This document shows, piece by piece, positions 36,251-48,616 of a stretch of DNA of 64,000 nt (the first letter of the stretch is position 1; each line of letters starts with the position of its first letter). The stretch comes from Ehretia macrophylla (taxonomy: Eukaryota; Streptophyta; Magnoliopsida; Boraginales; Ehretiaceae), in NCBI GenBank assembly GCA_037974665.1, contig CM075780.1, forward strand, positions 55,407,594-55,471,593. The letters are read 5' to 3'. Both the position numbers and the translations under genes were made by a program. The notes under the pieces were generated by a model, which worked only from the letters and a program-made list of their open reading frames with translations, was not told the origin of the DNA and did not search any database.

Positions 36251-38760
36251 TGTCACGCCCCAACCCAATCCCACACTAAAAGGTCAAGTCTGGACCTGAC
36301 AAATAGATAGAGTCTCCTCTGTACTGTGGACATTCCGGAACCTGTAAACAACAAATAAAATCACAAATACAACTAGAACTTCAATTCCAATTAACCCAGC
36401 TTCAAGGCCATCCGAGCCTTAAGCAACACAAAACCATTTAAATACATACAAGTATGCAATTCATCAATTCTAGAATCTTATCTTTCATTCGCTTATTATA
36501 CCACTCCATGTTAGCAATTAAACATTCTTAAGGATTAAAGCCAACCATTTAACCATTTCGTCACACCCAAGCATGCAACAAACTAGAAGTAGAATTAAAA
36601 GTTATTACATGTCATAGTTTCATCTCTCATACTACCTCTGTCTAACTTTCAAGCTTACAATACATAAACATATACATGAGCCCATAGGCTCCAAAATAGG
36701 ACATAAAATCACATAAACAAGTTTCCACATAAAGTCCAGGAAGAACACATCCACCTCAAGAAATAACACACAACAACTAAGGCAACTGCTTTGCCTGTAC
36801 CTCTTCCTCATCCGCTTCCTCAACAACAACAAGCTGGGGATCAACCTCAGCACCTCCTGAAACATGTTAGCGAGGTATGAGTAACCACAATTGTCCAGTG
36901 AGGGATAAAGTCTACCGAGGCGTACAATGCAACAGTTAATACAAATAAGCATTAGAAGCAACTAAAGAACAATTGAAATACAAATAACCACACATTAAAA
37001 AGGATACAATACACTCTAACCCCAACACTCCAGACTTCACTTGATCTTCAATCACAAACCTTGATCCACGAACCTCGATCAATGTGTTGACATAATCCCA
37101 AACACTCCAGTAGATGTACTCCGGATGTACCCCGAGAATCCTACGACCAAATATCCCCTGGCAATCTCCGGACCAAGTGAGTGAGGGACTAGAGCACGGA
37201 GATCGAATATCCACTCGCAAGCCCGCCGCCGCCCAACTCATATCCAATACATCTACCCTTGACACTATAGTTGCATAACCACTATGCAATGCACTTAAAC
37301 CAATGGCAATAAAATAACATTGTAAAGCAATAACCCTTAGGAGGGAAAAAAAAGTAGGTTGCCCTCGAAAATAGTTCAAATATAAGCATTAGCATCTAAA
37401 CAACTAAATGAATACAAAGGGGATTATCAATTTATTTCACACGAAACTTTACCAAAAGTTCATGAATATGCTAAAAACACATCCAAACACTTAGTAACCT
37501 ATTACAAAGCCTTAGAAATGCAAAACAATTTATTTCCCACATTTCCCCCTTTGTAACTTGAGCCATTTGTCTTCCAAATACAAGTTAATGTTCTAGTTTA
37601 GTGATCAGGCTATTCCATACTTCTAATTACCCCTTATAGCACCGTTAATACCCTTCAAACTACCCAAATACCCGCAATTACCATAAAAGCCCCGATTGCC
37701 CCTTTGTGAGTTTGAACTACAAGTACCCTAACAGGAACTCAAGTGAGGTTTAACAAAGTATATCTAGCATCTATATAGTCTAAAAATACTAAATAAGAAG
37801 GCCAAGCTAACCCGGATTCGCATTTCGCCTGAAACCCCTTTCTAAAAGTCACCAATTTCACGTTTTAGCCAAGCTTTGAACAATGTAACCTCCTGGGGCT
37901 ATTAATCTAGCTTTATAAACACCTAAGGCACCTATTAGAAGCAACAAATCAAGCTATAATGCACAATTCCTCAAAACTCTAAAAATTCATCACTATTCAC
38001 ACCCTACAATCAACCAACGAATTTAACCGGTTAAAAAGCAAAACAATGGCATAAACTCAGTCTCCACAACACGTATACATCATATAATATCATATTTAAG
38101 CATACCATAAGCATTTATTAGCAAATATACAAAATAAAAAAAGTTGTAACATTTTAAAAGATGCGAAATATACATGTAAATCCCTCACCAATGCGCAAAG
38201 AAGCTTGTAGGATGCTTGCAAACACTCTAAACCATTTGCTCTAAGCTTGGCAAGGCTTGAATCCAATGTTTGAGGAGCAAAATCTCCTACTTTTGGCTGC
38301 TAAGGGCTGTCGGGTTGCAAGGGGCAGTATTCAGCTTTTAATTTTTTTTTCTAAGTCAACTTATGAACTATTGTGTGGTATATGTACATATATGCCTATG
38401 TGTATTATATTTGTGTGAGCATGTTGATCATTAGGTAAGTCAACTAACTTAAAATAAGTCAAATGGTGCAATTAAATGTTAGCTATCTCAAAAGTATTGT
38501 TAGACTATCTAACACTATTCACTTGATTCACTAAAACATTTTCTAAACGGATGCTCTCAACACTAATTGCTCAAATGCACAATTTTCTCATTCCTAAAAT
38601 TGTGAATATGACTTATGAAAAATGCCAATTTGAAGAGAATAGGTAGTTGAAAAATGTAATAAATAGTAGCCAAAGAAGTAACAAGTAGTTGCATAGTAAA
38701 GATGCACAAATAGTGGATGCAACAGTTAATAGAAGTATGGTAAAGTTCTTGGGTGTCACA
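36251..38760 (-). repeat. 5' LTR of second-family Tekay element
   Basis: About 2.51 kb, opening TGTCACGCCCCAACCCAATC and closing TGGGTGTCACA. Confidence 0.9.
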
Positions 38761-39371
38761 ATCTTGACAATTACCTATCGGTTCATACCATAAAACTAAA
38801 ACACGAAAGGCCGTAACCCACCTTATGGAAGACGGGCATTGTCCAGACGCAGTATTTAGCCCCTGATATAACCGGCAGCCGTAATTTCTCAAGTCTGAGG
38901 ATTAATTTGCACAATTCTCAACTAAATAGTAAACTATTAACCTAAAATCATGCAGTTCACTATTTATTGTCATATTCAATGATCCGTACACAGACAATCA
39001 CTCATATGTTTATTCGTCCACATTATCATGATGTTCTGGCATTTTGCATGCTATCCTTTATCATTAACATCACTATGTTAATCAAAGGTAATAACATATG
39101 ATAACCCATACTCGATTATTCTAGTCTTGGTTGAATAATCTGAAGGGCTATGAATCGATTCTTAATGCTTATCATATTGAAGAAAAAGTGCAAAATATCC
39201 TAAACCCTTTTAGAACATTTTTCTTCTCAGATAAGCATTAGGAAATATTCATATCGAAGCGGAGAATATGAATATCCTACAAATAACATAATGTATAAAA
39301 CATGTAAACATATCCCTATTAAGCCCTAATAAGGTCATCTCAAACTATAGCATTAGGGTATATCCCCAATA
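38761..39371 (-). repeat. copia 5' LTR, segment 4 of 4
   Basis: It opens with ATCTT, aligns with about 3400-3992 of the 3' LTR at roughly 92 percent, and ends TATCCCCAATA beside the CAACC target repeat. Confidence 0.9.
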
Positions 39372-39376
39372 CAACC

Positions 39377-40458
39377 TGCTTGAGCATGCTAGCAATTTTA
39401 ATAAGCGGACTAACGTTTCTTTTTGTAGGTAAAACTCCAATTTTGACCAAGCTTTTTTACCTATTTAATACTGCTTTGTGGGCAAGAAAAGGGACTTTTG
39501 GCCTCTATTCTTAACCCTAAACACTAAGAAAGTCTAGGGGATTCCAAAGGAAGAAGCAAAAACACAGATTTGAAGCAAGATCAAGCTAGAAAAAGATCAA
39601 GAAGCAACAACATCATCTCAATTTGCGATCAACTCATGAGTTTTTCTTATCTTTTCGCTAGTTTATCATCTTTGTATAGTTTTAATATGCATTCATCACA
39701 CTAAACCCCATGATTTGGGGTGATACATAGCTAAAATTACTTGAACCTATGTTTTGATTTGAAATTTAATTTCACAAATTTGTACTTGAATTTCTTGCAA
39801 TTCATTTTTTTGTTGATCATCCATATTCTTGTTAGTTGTGGTTTTATCATTCAATGATCATACTTTTTCTTATATAAATCTTGTAGATTCTTGGAGGTAC
39901 GAATTTGGATTAATTTAGAACTTAATTAATAATTGATTTACAATTGAGATAGGTTATACCCTAGAGATACTCTATGTGTTTTGAACTCAATTAAAGATCA
40001 AGAATTAATTGGAATAACTGATTATGATAAATGGATGATAATTGATGCCCTAGTGATAGGTTATGATCTGATACCCTTCATTAGTTAATCCCATAAGATT
40101 AGAGCATGTAGCCTAATCAATTCGTCAATATTTGGACAATCCCAAATCTGTTAGCATAGAGTAGAGTAATCAAAGCTAACTACCATCTCAAGTCACATTC
40201 TTCCCATAAGATCCCCAAAATCTTAATTTGTGTTTAGTTATGAGTACAAGTCATTAGTCAATTTTTAGTTTCTTTTTAGTAATTAATCTAGACTACTTCA
40301 ATTCAATCTCTTTAATTTATTATTTTCTTTTGAATTCTTATATGATAATCCCAATTCTCTAAGGATGACCGTTGACCCATTTGTGTGGTCAAAGAGGAAT
40401 TTAATCTATAGTATCGTTGCTTTATTTTTATTGTTTATTATTGAGTGTAAACGGCACA
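39377..40458 (+). mobile_element. Right part of Athila/Tat-like LTR
   Basis: It continues the LTR broken at 1602, so the LTR totals about 1.5 kb. It includes CTAAACCCCATGATTTGGGG and, near the end, CTAAGGATGACCGTTGACCC followed by AGTATCGTTGCTTTA. Such phrases are usual near the end of plant Athila/Tat LTRs. The right edge is uncertain; I chose the CA of GGCACA. Confidence 0.4.
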
Positions 40459-41428
40459 ATCTGGAACCATATTCTCACTAATTTTCGGGATAGAAGTAGT
40501 CCTCCTTATAGAGATTGGCTCACCGAGTAACCAAGTCCAACTCTACGAAAAAAAAAGAAACAACCACAAGCTATGAGAAAAAACTTAATCTGGCAAAAGA
40601 ATTCAAGAAAAAAGCGCAAATCAAGATACTAGAAGGAAAAAAACCATGGTTATGACATTCGCACAACGAGTTTGATGCAAGCAGATCCAATAAGAAGACT
40701 GGGTATTACAAAAAGCCAGTTTCCGACCTCAACCAAATATGTAGAAACTAGCCTTAAATTGGAAAAGAGCTCAAAAATGCTTAAAACGCAAGGCATTTCA
40801 GAAAATACTTCTTGTAAATAAAGACCAAAATTGATGTGATAATGTTTGGATCATGAATAAAAGAGTACTTTTTATGAAATTTTGCATCCACTTGTTATTA
40901 GATTAAAAGGTCTTAAAGACCAATACAAGGCATGAAAAGAGCTTGTAAGCTCAAAAAACCAAATAAAGAGCTATTCAGCTCCAACAGACCTCCTAACAAT
41001 GGACATGGTCATCATTCTTAAGCAAAGTCCAAGGCCTAAGGAGCTAAATTAAAGGACAAACAAGCTCTTAGGCTCGGAGAAATAATTCCTAAAGACCTCA
41101 AGAGATCTTTGGCTCTTGACTTAGCAAAAGAATAAAGGACATACCTAATCTGGTTAACAAGGGCAAAGAAAACAAAAAGATAATCTGTTATAAGGCAAAG
41201 TCCTAAACAACCCTATGTCACTGTGTAGGACGCAAATAAACAATGACAGAAGCTCAGTGATGACATAAGTACAAAATCAAGCAGTGATCAAATAAGTTCA
41301 CAAGTGCAAAGTAAATAAACACACACAGTACTGGATAATAGAAAAAATAATCATTTATAAAAGTGCTTTACAAAGAGGGGCCAGGGGGCCCTACAAAAAA
41401 ACCTAAGAGGAAGACAGGCAGGAGGGAG
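40459..41428. mobile_element. Unassigned repeat-like sequence, probably Tat-lineage 3' region
   Basis: A-rich, without coding motifs. Short phrases such as AAAGAGCTC and GGCAAAG recur. By position, between an old LTR and an antisense PF04195-like gene followed by an LTR, it is probably post-pol sequence of a Tat-lineage element. No direct proof. Confidence 0.3.
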
Positions 41429-43507
41429 CTACTCCTCATCAGAGATTAAGTTCTCAAGATCTACTTCTTCATCAAGAGGAACTTCTCCTAGCAAGCTATT
41501 AGGGAAAGATACCTTAATGTTGCTAAACACAACCTTAATCTCTTCTAGAATTTGAGTTCTGCCCTCATAAACGGACTAAGCATGTCTAGTTTGGCAGGCT
41601 TTCCTGATCATACAGTTGAAATGATTACCATCTTTGAAGCTCTAGATAGCGATCTCTCTATTCTTTCCGACCTCTGTCAGAAAAGAGTTAATCCTGCCTT
41701 GAAGGGCATCCCGCTAGGATTGAAGCCTTTCCTGCTCCTTTTGGGCCAACTCAAACTTAGAAAAGGCCTTATTGGCCTTCTTCTTCTCAACTTCAAGTTT
41801 CGTCTCCACCTTGGACCGTGCCTTATTTTCTGCCTCAGTTGGAAGCTCTAGGACTAAGAGGTACCCCTTGGCTTCAGCCAAATCATTCTGAAGCATCGCT
41901 CTCTCTTCCTGGGCAGCCTTCAACTCTTGGTTCAAGTCTTCTGTAGTCTAGAAGCACTTGTAGAGCTCACTATAAGGAGAATCAAGCATTGTAGATGCTC
42001 GGCGGTAGACTCCTAGGGCACAATAGACTGGAAAAGAAAATAAGGTCAACTCACAGTAGAAAGAGAAAACAAAGGATAAAGGGAGACAAGGATGTGGTAC
42101 CTCGTCTACTCTAAAGTGGGCCACATTCATGAGGCTAGGAGCATTGAGCCTTTGAAGGTAAACCTTACTAATGGTCCCATCCTGCTCCAGGATCTTGATT
42201 TTCTCAACGGTAGAAGGTAGAGGTTCACTTGAAAGACCTGTAGGAGCATGGTCAGTTGAAGGTTGAGCCTTAGAGCTCTGTGGGATCTCAAATTGCGCAA
42301 TTGAAATAGGAGCAGTAGACAAGCTCGGTACAACAACTCTAGAAGGTTGGAGGTCTCCCATAAGCACAGCCATGCTGGGAACGACTGAGGATGGTGGAGG
42401 CATAGCAGCCTTGACCTCTACATCATCAAGATGATTGGTGGAGGTCCTAACTTTCTTGGCTGGGGGAGAGATGTCCTTCGAGGATTCTCCTCTTAGTTTA
42501 TTTTTCTTCTTCTCCAAAGAAGTGGCAGTAGCAACCTGGTTAGCCGAAGTTAACATCATCTTCATGTCTAACAAAACAATAGAAAAGGCCAGTAGTTAAA
42601 AAGAAAAATAGATGATAAAAGGATAAGGGTAGAAAGACCTAATAGAGGTGCCGACAAGAGTAGAGCCATCCACTCAAGCTTTGAACTTATATAGCCTAGA
42701 CGAGCATACCTCCTCAAAAACCAAATAGATCCTTACATCTACTTTCTTCTTCTCTAAAAGAGCCTCAAAGACCGCTAGCTCTGAAGCATCTAAGGTCCGC
42801 GCCTTTGACAACCCAGTAGGAGGACTACCCCAGAAACGAAGGACATACTACTCATTCAGGACTTCACAAAAATATAATTATGTTGCCAACCTTTTTAATT
42901 ATCTGTCAGCTTCTCAAACAACAAGCAATTTGTGTGGGCAGAAAAATAATGCCAACCACTAGTCGTGTTCTTTATTTCCTAAAAAAAAAAGTACTTAAAG
43001 AGCCTAGAGTTCAGCTCTTAACCAGAAGACTTCATCAATCTCCAAAAGCCAATCATCAACCTCTACCCATTGGGATGAATCTGCCCGGGATACAACTGAA
43101 AAAAAGTTGAGGATCTACTCAATGAAAGGTGGGATGGGCAAATAGGAAAACTCAAAGACCTTGGTGTAAAATATAATTTAACCATCACCAAGGGCAGTAG
43201 CAAGAACATCTTGAAGGGGAATCCTATATTTAAATCCAGGTAGAAAATTCCCATTTTTCTTCAACTCTTCTACGTACTTAGGGTTTACTAAACAGTCCCT
43301 ATCATCAATGGCAAAGGCATCGCTTACTAACAAAGGAGCAGCAACCCTAGGGTTTGCTCTAGAGCTAGATGTCCTAGACCTAATACGTGCATGGCTACCA
43401 AAAGCCTGGATGGTAGAGATAGGCTCAGCTCTAATCACATATGGATTTTTACCAATGATAATCAGGTTTGGGGATCCCTCGAAACTCCCTTTCTCAACAT
43501 TCGGCAT
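41429..43507 (-). pseudogene. PF04195-like 'putative gypsy-type transposon' protein remnant
   Basis: From a methionine at 43507 the product opens MPNVEKGSFEGSPN, then DRDCLVNPKYVEELKK. Next comes the family signature FFQLYPGQIHPNG (about 43,070-43,100), then WHYFSAHTNCLLFEKLTDN at about 42,890-42,950. A serine/proline-rich middle follows (about 42,150-42,550), then a coiled coil rich in E, K, A and L (41,935-41,714) and an acidic end DLENLISDEE at 41429. This order is usual for plant proteins with the PF04195 (Transposase_28) domain. Such genes are known as antisense extra ORFs between pol and the 3' LTR of Tat-lineage retrotransposons, which fits the plus-strand LTR that follows. Broken in a few places, and probably with introns. 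A host gene copy is the alternative. Confidence 0.65.
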
Positions 43508-43784
43508 AGTTGTTTGTAGAGAATGCAAAAGAAATTGGTTGTATATTAGAGAAAGGGAAAAAAACATCTACCTATAAAGTAACGAAGGCCATGAAAATGA
43601 GATTTATGGAGACAAAAAGGTTTAAGAGTCCAAGAAGAGGAAGAGTTTTACTGTTACTAGAAATAAAAAAGATGAGGGAAAGAGAAAACAATAAAAACTA
43701 TTTGAAAAGGCAATAAAAGCCACGTAGGCTATCTGCTTAAGCCAAGAGCCACATCAAAGAATTGGGCTGCTAGATGCCATTAAA

Positions 43785-44340
43785 ATGTCTAAGAAAAGGC
43801 CCAATATAATACACATAGTCCCCCGACCTCCTATGGAGCTCGGGAGACTATGGAGCCTATTGATGGGCTATAAAACGAAGCCTAGACTAATAAGCAAGGC
43901 CCAATAGCTATAATCAGGGGCTGGGCCAAGTAATGGCCCTAAATTTGGCTAGACCGTGGCCTAATTAGGAGACTAAGTCAAACCAGGCAAAGATATTATT
44001 GATTAAGTCAAGGGCAGCCACAACTAACTCAACTAGTGTAAGCAGATATGCTCCCAAGAGCTCGAAAATTGTATGGAACAACCCCCACGTCTATTGTGGG
44101 TCAATCCCACTTCACCCTCAATAGAATTACAAGCACAACCTTACCTATAAAAAGGTCTCAGCAATATCCAAAAGGGGTATTAAACCCTTCTTAAGCAATT
44201 TATTGTACTACATTGCCTTTAAGCTCTATATAAGCTCTCTTGTCCTCATAACTGATTTAAGCATTGGAGGAAGACCCTAGGCACTACCTTGGTCTTTTGT
44301 TTTGTAGGTAATCCAGTTAGAATTCTCAACTATTAGGCAT
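43785..44340 (+). mobile_element. Probable Tat-lineage LTR
   Basis: It contains ACATAGTCCCCCGACCTCC, a TATA-like box (TATAAAAAGGTCTC, 44146-44159), and then CTGATTTAAGCATTGGAGG and TTTTGTAGGTAATCCAG, a pattern typical of Tat-lineage LTR promoters and ends. I could not fix the edges or find a second LTR or a target repeat. Confidence 0.4.
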
Positions 44341-46549
44341 AGAGAAGGAGTTCCAGCCCAATTCTTATGGCTCAACTCAAATTTGACCTTAACACTATTG
44401 ATTTCGCTTAAACTAATTAACTATTTCATGGTTTAATTCAAGGTGACTCTAATACCACTAAAGGAAAAAGTTATTAATAATTAAACTAATCAATCCTAAT
44501 CTAATTAAGGACTGGATAAGGCAAAGAAATTCATGCATGAATCTTTAAAATTGAATAACGGATGAAATAGCTAAAAGAACAAACAATAGTTCATAGTTTA
44601 ATCAAAAAGTAGTAGTTCTTCAAAAGACCTGTTTAATTGCGATAAACTAAAACTTAAAGAACTCAAACCTTGTAGTAGAGGATCTACTCCATACACCTAG
44701 AGCTTTCTTTCACAGACCAACTGTTGATATTCCCCTCTTTGCCAAATCCTAGTTGTAGTGTTGATCAAGTTGTGGGACTTGATCTTGCAAAAATTAAACT
44801 TGAAGAAGAGTGTGTGTGTTCTAATGTAGAGGCTTACATGTGAGTGAGAGAGAGAAAAAGAGGGATCTAGAAGAGATGGTACAATTGCAAAGCTTGGGGT
44901 AGAGGCCTTTATTAAGTTTTTGCCAAGGAGAGCTAGTTCAAGTCCAATAGGAGACAAGAAACGAGGATTTAGGCTCTTATATTCTTCCTGTTCATACTAG
45001 GACTTGTCTTACTTGCTACGCAAGGAAAACTCACACCTATGGCCTCCAAGAAGCTCCCAAGAACTGGTATTACATGTGCAACGACTAATCTAAGCCAAAA
45101 AATTCAGCCTAAGTACAATATGAGCTCAACTATCTAAATAGATACCCATTCCATGAGTGAAAAGTCTACTTCAAGACTTTTAATTGCATTAGGACTCTTC
45201 AATTCTCATCCTCATGGTACATTTAGCAACACCCAAGTTTAGTAATAACACTAACAAGGTAATTGGCTAAAATAGGGACCAAAATACATAATTACTCTTC
45301 CACTAAAAATGACTGAAATGCCCCTACTAGTCTCTACCAACAAGTTGTCACTTTAACCTTAATTTTTTCCGCTAAAAGACAATAGTTGCATTATAGGATA
45401 ATTGATGTGCATACAGAAGTATGTCACAAAAAGTATGACACTCAGTCTTTAGACGAACCAAGTGAAATGACCATATTACCCCTCTATACTCACTCATAGC
45501 CAAACTATGTCTACAACTTGTACTATCATCTTTTGACTACATCTTCCTCCTTAGAACCTCTAATTCATAGTCCAACCATCCTCTAGAAGCTATCGACTTG
45601 ACCATGGGAGTGACTCATAAGTGTATCAACCAATATAGCCTTCAAACTGTACCACTATGCATAGATTCAAGATGATCAATTTGGACAATTCTAAATGAGT
45701 GATTATTGTATTGATTTCTTATTGCATATGCATGTCTTTTTTAACCAAGTTCGAATACCCAAATCATAAAGCTTTTGACCCGTGCAAGATCTCACCCATA
45801 GTGACTCAAAGTGCAAGAACTTGACTTCATTAGTTCACCCACATATGCTCAAGATTAAGAGCATTAACCCATTTAGTAGCTTGCAGGTATAAGTTATCTA
45901 TTTTTTTTTATAGTACTATTTAAGGATCACACCTACATTGGCCCTGTCCAATGCATGACACATGCATGAGTGAAGTAAGTCTGGAACCCCGTCTATGATC
46001 AAGGTAGACCACCCTACATAAAGGGAACTTATTCACAATAACTTTTACCTTAATAGAGTGTCCAACTCTACTACTTAGCTATGGACAACATTTATGCTTA
46101 TCAAACAACCATACTTGGACCTTCTGTACATAACCATCACGTACCCAAGTCAACATTTGAAGCAAAAGACCTTCATACATATAAACAAATCATATTAGAG
46201 AGAAACATGCTCATAAAAGTAATATGACATTAATCAACTAGGCAAATATCCAGATACATTGATGATAATGTGTAAATGGTCCATTGTGAAGAATATGGAT
46301 TCTAAGGCTTCCTAAGCATATTTTTTCAGTTTATATACAAATTATAAACTCAATATGGCAGCCAATAATCCACAAGAGGAATAGACATATAATCACGCAT
46401 AAAATCATTACCGAATTTGGTATCAAGTGCTAGTTTGCGTAGTATGTGATTTTTACCTTTTGTGTTGGCTTAAAATCTCAAGACACTCGCTTTAAGTTGC
46501 TAGAAAATGGCTGAAAAAATTCTTCCAAGGCACAAGAAGACATCCAAGG
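44341..46549 (-). mobile_element. Possible copia-type LTR, minus strand, cut by the next element
   Basis: Near 44,443 the plus strand reads GACTCTAATACCA, two changes from a copia tRNA-Met primer-site complement. The 2.1 kb that follows is non-coding and includes AAAGGGAACTTATTCACAATA and GGTAGACCACCCTAC, phrases I associate with copia LTRs. It ends where the Tekay element starts at 46550. No partner LTR is in the window. Confidence 0.3.
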
Positions 46550-46810
46550 TGTCACGCCCCGACCCCGACCCATTGCTAGTAAAGGCCGGAGCACGACGGC
46601 ATGTAATACTAATAATTGTAAGATCATTATTTGCCAACCTAACAGTTCATATATCATTCACAAGTAACTTTCAAAAGGGTGCCTAAGTATTGGCACAAAA
46701 GATTACTTCCATCTGTTTATGTACAAGATCTAGGTTTCTTAAATAACATAAGATACAACCTACCGTCATCTCCTAGATCCCAAAAGAATAAGTGCTAAGT
46801 GGTAACTAAT
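46550..46810 (-). repeat. Tekay 3' LTR, left piece
   Basis: Aligns with 62961-63226 of the 5' LTR. The Athila element follows. Confidence 0.9.
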
Positions 46811-48616
46811 TGATGCTTACGAGGTAGGCGTGTGAAAAGTGTACAAAATAGACCAAGTTAAAATACCCGCAAGTGCACGGATCTTCGTAGTGTAGTATGC
46901 TATGAGTGCAGAATCATACCACAAGGAAGCTCGTTAGTTAAGTTAGTGAAGTAGTGTGTGAAAGTGTTAAAACGGTAAGTGACAGTTTAAAAAAGGCATT
47001 TGTGAGAATATAACTAAATTACAACTAAATTAAACTAACTAAGTATTAGTAGAATACAAGGGAAAAGAATCTAGGGGGATGGATATGCAAAGAGGCAGTC
47101 AATATAGGCTCAGCATTCAAGTTCTGTAATCATATGCAAGGGTTAAGCTACAAGTATTAACCTAGTTAATTAACTTAGACTATTAAAATCCTAATTACTA
47201 ACTCTGATGTAGGTGTTGTTCCGTCTACAAGCGTTGGAGCTATAGTATAGAACTGTCCTTGCAACCTGGTGTAAAAGGTCTGTTTCAACTAAGTAATCAA
47301 CATCTCATTTCTAGTCTAGAGCTATAGTACAACCAATAGGCTCGTGGAATCTAAGTTTGTCAAGCTATTGATTCACTATTATAGCATAGATATATGGCAC
47401 GGAAGTAAAACAATCATAACGTCTACTGAAAAGCATTACGTATGAAAGACAACAAGTAAAACAATCATAACATCTACTGAAAAGCATTACATATGAAAGA
47501 CATTACTGAATTTAAAGCCAGTCATATATTGCAATCGAATTCAATAAACTGAATATTAGACCATATATTAAAAGTCAGTCATTTACAATATGCTCCCCTA
47601 GATAAATAACTCTACTCAGACATAATAATAAATACAAGTAGTACAAATAAGAGAGTCAAGAAAGGTCCCCCGATATGACGACTTTGTATTTTTTATTTCT
47701 GAAATTTGAGCAGAGGTTCAATGCCAAATAGCTAATCGGGCGGAACTAATTTTCCCCGAATAAGAGCTACTAGAGATGAATTTTCCCGGAATAAGAGCTT
47801 TCCTATCAAAAGCTATTCGGGTAGAACCTTCCCCAAATGATAACTATGTAGGTCAGATTTCTCTCTAAAAGTGGCTATTCGGGCAAAATTTCCCCGAATA
47901 AGAATTACTTAGATGGGACTTCCCTCGTATCCTACTAATTAATTAACTACAACTACAACTAAAACTAACTAGAATTAACTCGAAATTATACCAAAAATAT
48001 TGGCACTATTTCAAAATTAATTATAATTTTCGGTGGGAGGGGGTTCTATTTATAGGCAGAAAATTAGAGGCGCACTCGAGCGCCCATCTTTTCAGTCCGT
48101 TGACTGTGCGACGCGTGGTAGGTTCTAGAATCTTCTGCAGGCGCGCTCGGGTGTCAGTGAAGGGCGCTCGAGCGTCCATCTGTTGCATCACTAAATTTTC
48201 ACCACGTGTTTTCTTCTAGAACATGGTAGATTTTTGGAGGGCACTTGAGCGCCTAAGATGGCGCGCTCGAGCGCCCTTTTGCTGACCTTTTGGGCTTGAA
48301 TTTTTTACTTTGACTGAGCTTTGACCGAGCATTGACCGAGGCATTTTCGGGCTCTTTCAGCGTTCCAAGTCTGATTACGCGCTAGTTTCGACCAAATTTC
48401 ATCTTTATAAACTCCATTCTTCTACCATTTCTCGTGCTTTCCCTATTCTTCACTTCTTGACTCGCATTTTGGATCATTTTGGGTATGAACTTCAACTTTC
48501 CGATATTCTCCTACATTGCATCGAAAGTATCAAAGTGTTACAATTATCCCTAAGTTAAGATGCAAATGTAGAACAAATACCAAGGTTTGAGTGCTGCAAA
48601 TACAATCATATCAACA
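46811..48616 (-). repeat. Athila 3' LTR
   Basis: About 1.81 kb, opening TGATGCTTACGAGG and closing CATATCAACA. A GC-rich cluster of CTCGAG palindromes lies at 48069-48280. Confidence 0.9.
48069..48280. repeat. Cluster of CTCGAG palindromes in Athila LTR
   Basis: Five blocks of the type GCGC.CTCGAGCGCCC, some altered to CTTGAG or CTCGGG. The GC content is far above that of the surroundings. Confidence 0.75.

Larger units (their letters stand above)
28946..38760 (-). mobile_element. Tekay-clade chromovirus, second LTR family, broken
   Basis: The LTRs are 28946-31442 and 36251-38760, with the 5-bp target repeat ATCTT at 28941-28945 and 38761-38765. A tRNA-Met primer site (36232-36244), gag, protease, reverse transcriptase, RNase H, integrase, chromodomain and polypurine tract (31443-31458) run in order on the minus strand. 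The 4.8-kb internal region is near the expected size, but coding is broken in many places. Its LTR sequence is only distantly like that of the neighbouring Tekay family. LTR divergence is about 8 percent over the first 170 columns. Confidence 0.92.
1603..39371 (-). mobile_element. Ty1/copia element, gag-only, carrying four later insertions
   Basis: The 3' LTR is 1603-3992 and the internal region is 3993-11095. The 5' LTR runs from 11096 to 39371 and is split by three Tekay-type elements. The 5-bp target repeat CAACC lies at 1598-1602 and 39372-39376. A primer site complementary to initiator tRNA-Met (11081-11093, minus) and a polypurine tract AAGTGGGAGAT (minus, 3993-4006) define the polarity. 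Without the solo LTR the internal region is about 4.5 kb, and the only recognised gene is a copia-type gag. I saw no protease, integrase, reverse transcriptase or RNase H. This matches gag-only non-autonomous elements (TR-GAG type), although a decayed pol cannot be fully excluded. The gag is broken. Confidence 0.85.

Noticed and set aside
39377-46549. Host protein-coding gene in the only stretch without a complete element
   Set aside because: The one coding-like region is the PF04195-type transposon protein. I found no exon-like frames of any other family.
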